Assembly: GCA_019918135.1 (NCBI GenBank)
Contig: WBZZ01002578.1
Coordinates: forward strand, 130,001-194,000
Length of the DNA: 64,000 nucleotides
Source of the DNA: Paulinella micropora
Lineage: Eukaryota; Cercozoa; Imbricatea; Euglyphida; Paulinellidae
Direction: 5' to 3'
Positions 60,474 to 64,000 of this stretch are shown piece after piece (position 1 is the first letter of the stretch; the number at the start of each line of letters is the position of its first letter). The translations under genes and the position numbers were made by a program. The notes under the pieces are model-generated. The model searched no databases and had not been told where the DNA came from. It worked only from the letters and a program-made list of their open reading frames with translations.

Positions 60474-60883
60474 ACTATATCTGAGGCGTACTGATGCAGC
60501 TAATGGCATATCCTCAACGGACATAAGCCTCCAATACCCTTGTTCGAGGTCCTCCACCCCCCCGTGTCAGTCTCTCGCCTGATGATCGGGGCCACCGATG
60601 GAGCTCCTGAGGGCAAGACTGCACTAAGCCGAGGTTATTCCGCAGTCCCAGCAACCTCTTGCAAGACGTCACCGAATGTGCAAGTGCATACACCAAGCGC
60701 GGTTGCTAGAGCTGCCTCGAAACCCCACCCATAACAATCTGGTGTCTGCTGGGTCCTGGGCTATCAACCAGCATATGCGGAGTTTAGGATCTTTTACGCG
60801 CGCAACGACCCTCCTCCCCAGCATCTACCACCAAAGGGTTATGAGTTGGCGTCGCAGTTTAACGCCTTGAGGCCATTGGGCTG
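60474..60883 (+). mobile_element. X element, first of a direct pair
   Basis: Same sequence as 41704-42112. It continues for another 83 bp (60884-60966) before the second copy starts, so the duplicated unit is 493 bp. Confidence 0.65.
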
Positions 60884-60966
60884 GAACTCTGTTTAGCAAG
60901 TGTGACTAGGTTTTTTCATCGGGATTTCCCTCAAATATGTCACAGTCAACACTCCAAGGCAGATTT

Positions 60967-61480
<514 letters not shown>

Positions 61481-61491
61481 GCTTCCTCAGA

Positions 61492-62130
61492 CTATAGCAT
61501 CAGATCCAGATCCTGGACATGTTCCTCAATTGGGTCACCGGGGTCAGCCGATCCCAACGAATTGTCAGAACACCAAACAGACATAGCAGCAACAGCAGGG
61601 GCAGATGGGCGCTGTGAAGTGCATGAAGAGCTAGATGCGAGGGTGTTAGCTGAAGCTAGAGAAGAACTCGGAGACACTACGCTGCGCTCCCGAACCCAAC
61701 TCTCTAGCCAAGACGTCCACACTGCGCCAACGGCCGCGCCGCGCAACATCAACGTCACTTGGGGGAGAGGGTGGGACAGAAGCTGATGGAACCTCAGAGA
61801 GGTCAATCACCTCCTCGCCCCCATCCTCCACCCCAAGCTCCTCCCTTTTACCCTCCCTAGCAGACCAACACTCAGATATATGATCCAAACAACACATCCA
61901 ACTTTAGAGGGGGACGCAACGCTGTAACCCCTAACAACGCAGCAAGCCTAAAGTTACTGCGGAAGCGCGACCTCCCCTGAAAAAACTTACAAAACAAACG
62001 TGATTGATCCTCAGGCGACATAACATCCCAACCGCGCCGCACAGAGCCCTCCCGCTCCCGCCCAAGCAACATATCCTCAACCACAACCTCACCGCCTACG
62101 ACCTCACCACCCTCCTCACCCCCTCCATCC
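61492..62130 (-). pseudogene. Unrecognised minus-strand coding fragment, possible LINE 5' part
   Basis: Two clear coding-like blocks on the minus strand: 61872-62130 (acidic, then VMSPEDQSRLFCKFFQGRSRFRSNF ... ending FGSYI and stop) and 61492-61897 in two frames (Ser/Pro-rich, acidic). At least two interruptions. No domain recognised, but an RNA-binding ORF1 of a LINE would fit the basic FQGRSRFRSNF region. It abuts the inverted CACTA half at AATTAATT, mirroring the LINE 3' fragment that abuts the other half at 1582. Confidence 0.4.
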
Positions 62131-63890
62131 CCAATTAATTGTCGTTAGGCGTGGTGGTGGAAAATGGCTGCAAGTATTCAAACGTGTCAAAGTAGAGTTC
62201 GTTAGGTGTCTCAAGGAGTCCATGCCGCCCAAGAGAAAAGCACCACCTCCACCGCCCAAGACAAAAGCACCACGTGCATGCACTGCGCATGGTTCGCCTA
62301 GAGAGTATCGTGCGAGCTCGAGGGCACGTTCGGCCGCCAAGAATTCGAAGGACTAGAAGGATCCCGGATCAGCGTGCAAAACCGCCCAAACTAGTGCTTT
62401 CTGGTAAGCACTGCTGTATACAAGCATGCACCCTACATTTCTTGAGCTTAAAGCTTCCGTCCTGTTTGTGCACTGTACATATGCATGTTCGAAAGCGAGG
62501 TGAATTCGAAGGAGAATTGAAAGCAATGAAGTGCTCCGGATCCGGTGCAAGGAAAAGGCAGGCGTAAGGTCTAGAAGGTCACAGGCTAATGTTCTTTATC
62601 TTTCATAGTACGTTATTGCTTGCTTGCTTTGTAATGTATACATTGACGCAGGTAGTAATTGTATGTTTTGTCTGCAGGTTTACGGAGTGGGACTTGGGTA
62701 GCTATAGAATGTTTTTTTGAAAAGGGTAGACGGTTGGCCTAATTCATATTTTGTTGAACATGTCAAGCCTCGCTCCACTTTGGAGGAAGGCTTCACATAT
62801 CCAACATCACATGAAGTTCAGTTTTTGGGAAACCTTGCCTTCGCAGACGGGCATATTCCCAAAGAGCCACCTATTCTACACTTAGCATATACTTCCAATG
62901 TGGACTTTAGGAAAGGAAAACCCCGTATTTTATTTACGAAAAGCCACGAGAGTTCAAATCCGTATACAGCTGTCATTCACTCCATTTTTTAAAAAAATCA
63001 GTTGCTTAATTTACGTGGAAACTAATAAATCGATCAGATAGCCTAAGATGCTGTTGCACTTGCGCCCAGCTCGACTCTCTCAAGCGCGGCGCGCCTGCTA
63101 CTTCCGGAGGAAAAGAGAGGAAGTGAACCATCACAGTGACTGAAAACCTCTATACTATCTGACTGATAAATTAAAGCAAACGTGAGCAGACAATTAAATT
63201 GTCAATTGCAATTTAAATTTTTGTACAACGAACTTCGTGTTAACGGTACTTTAATAAATACATACGATTTTAATACGAACTTCAAGATTATATCTGGAAA
63301 GCTGAGATTTTATGCCGGATGTTTAGATTAAATGTCGGCAAACTAGATAAAATCTTGTAAAACAAGATAAATATCTTGTGCTACGGGATTTTATCTAAAT
63401 TTCCAAGTTTATATCCGGTCTTCGAGTTTTTACCTATCATCCAAGATTTCTTCGTAAGAGGTAAAATATCGACTAGGAGATTATAACTCAAATTTTGAGA
63501 TAAAATCTATTTTTACTAGATTTAAACTTGACGCCGACATATTATACCGGAATTTAAGATAAAAACTTGTAATTCGAAATTTTGATCTCGATTCGTGAAA
63601 AAATCTTGCATCGGGATTTTATGTCCTTGTCAAGATATTATCGGGATAAATAGACGTCCGAGATAAAATCGGGGGCCCGACTGCCGTGAAAACGCGGATT
63701 CCGAGATCAAAATCGCCTTAAACGCAATTTTTTTGCGTTTAACGCGATGAAATGCATAGGTTGTAATATTATCTCAGAAATCTGAGCAAAAATCCAAGTT
63801 AACTACATTTTGGGGGCCTTACCGAGACTTACCGTCTATGGGGTTTACGAGATTTGACCCCTGTCCGAGATTTGTTTTGAAGCCATAGTG
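62131..63890 (-). mobile_element. CACTA element, left half only, inverted
   Basis: Reverse complement of the left half (terminal repeat, left subterminal array and the MPPKRKA reading frame). The terminus CCATAGTG ends at 63890 and is followed by CCG, the complement of the CGG duplication. The inner end stops at AATTAATT (62131-62138), the same point at which the half at 1582 begins. Confidence 0.85.
62222..62992 (+). pseudogene. Unrecognised small gene, inverted copy
   Basis: Same gene on the plus strand in the inverted half-element. ATG is at 62222, TAG at 62354-62356, and the final 91-residue frame is at 62717-62992. The candidate donor and acceptor sites are all conserved (GTAAGC near 62404, GTAAGG near 62564, CTGCAG near 62677). 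Confidence 0.4.
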
Positions 63891-64000
63891 CCGGAATACC
63901 TACAAGCCATCAACCACCGACACGCAGCCTGAGGCTCCAGACACGTCCTAAAACAACGCCTAGCACTTGAACAAGACCTAGACCACACCCAACAGCCCAA
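63891..64000 (+). pseudogene. Inverted start of the unrecognised coding-like sequence
   Basis: Reverse complement of about 15744-15849. It contains the same TGA (GCAGCCTGA) as the other copies and is cut by the window end. Confidence 0.4.

Larger units (their letters stand above)
62131..64000 (-). repeat. Inverted partial copy of the unit (left CACTA half plus flank)
   Basis: This stretch is the reverse complement of about 15744-17611 (and of the equivalents in copies 2-3), with very few differences. It enters at AATTAATT, exactly where the CACTA element of copy 1 is also broken. The window ends inside it, so the inverted arm probably continues to the right and the array may be flanked by an inverted array. 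Confidence 0.93.

Overview
This is a repeat-dominated eukaryotic window. It has several LINE families, SINE-like retroposons, a piggyBac element and a CACTA (EnSpm) element, candidate spliceosomal introns and large amounts of (TAA)n, (GATA)n and (GA)n. I see no prokaryotic gene organisation, no rRNA or bona fide tRNA gene, and no CRISPR array. The clade cannot be fixed from the sequence; an invertebrate or protist with a repeat-rich genome would fit. No intact long host gene is present.

The main architecture is a head-to-tail array of a unit of about 13.16 kb. Four copies start near 1582, 17608, 30767 and 45029. Copy 1 carries an extra piggyBac element (4493-7352) that the other copies lack, with a clean empty site in each. 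Copies 2 and 3 are closest to each other and share a 31-bp micro-inversion. Copy 4 is the most divergent. It keeps a 418-bp stretch and a 2.9-kb segment with an AAA+ ATPase gene, both missing elsewhere, and it dissolves after about 58.5 kb into a (TAA)n/SINE hub. From 62131 to the window end lies an inverted piece of the same unit.

Each unit reads, in order: right half of a CACTA element rich in palindromic ATCTCG...CGAGAT sites; an unrecognised 179-aa Pro/Ser-rich reading frame; an AT-rich stretch; a (GATA)n complex holding an inverted pair of SINE-like elements (called Y here); a long AT/GA-rich non-coding stretch; a LINE C-terminal fragment with an (ATT)n tail; a tRNA-like SINE; a decayed LINE reverse transcriptase fragment; a (TTCTTG)n hairpin; a reverse-oriented SINE; (TAA)n; then an unrecognised minus-strand reading frame interrupted by the left half of the next CACTA element.

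The CACTA element (15850-18772, 29008-31936, 43271-46183) is about 2.92 kb. It has CACTA termini, a 3-bp CGG target duplication, near-perfect terminal inverted repeats, long subterminal arrays of palindromic sites at both ends, and a small intron-containing reading frame that starts MPPKRKA. Its two halves also occur separately: a right half at 1582-2747 next to a LINE 3' fragment, and an inverted left half at 62131-63890 next to a possible LINE 5' fragment. Both are cut at the same AATTAATT. This suggests one LINE insertion into the element, later pulled apart by an inversion or rearrangement in the (TAA)n/SINE hub.

A cluster of single-base, mostly homopolymer differences at about 28.5-32.05 kb looks like consensus error; reading frames there should not be trusted without read-level support.
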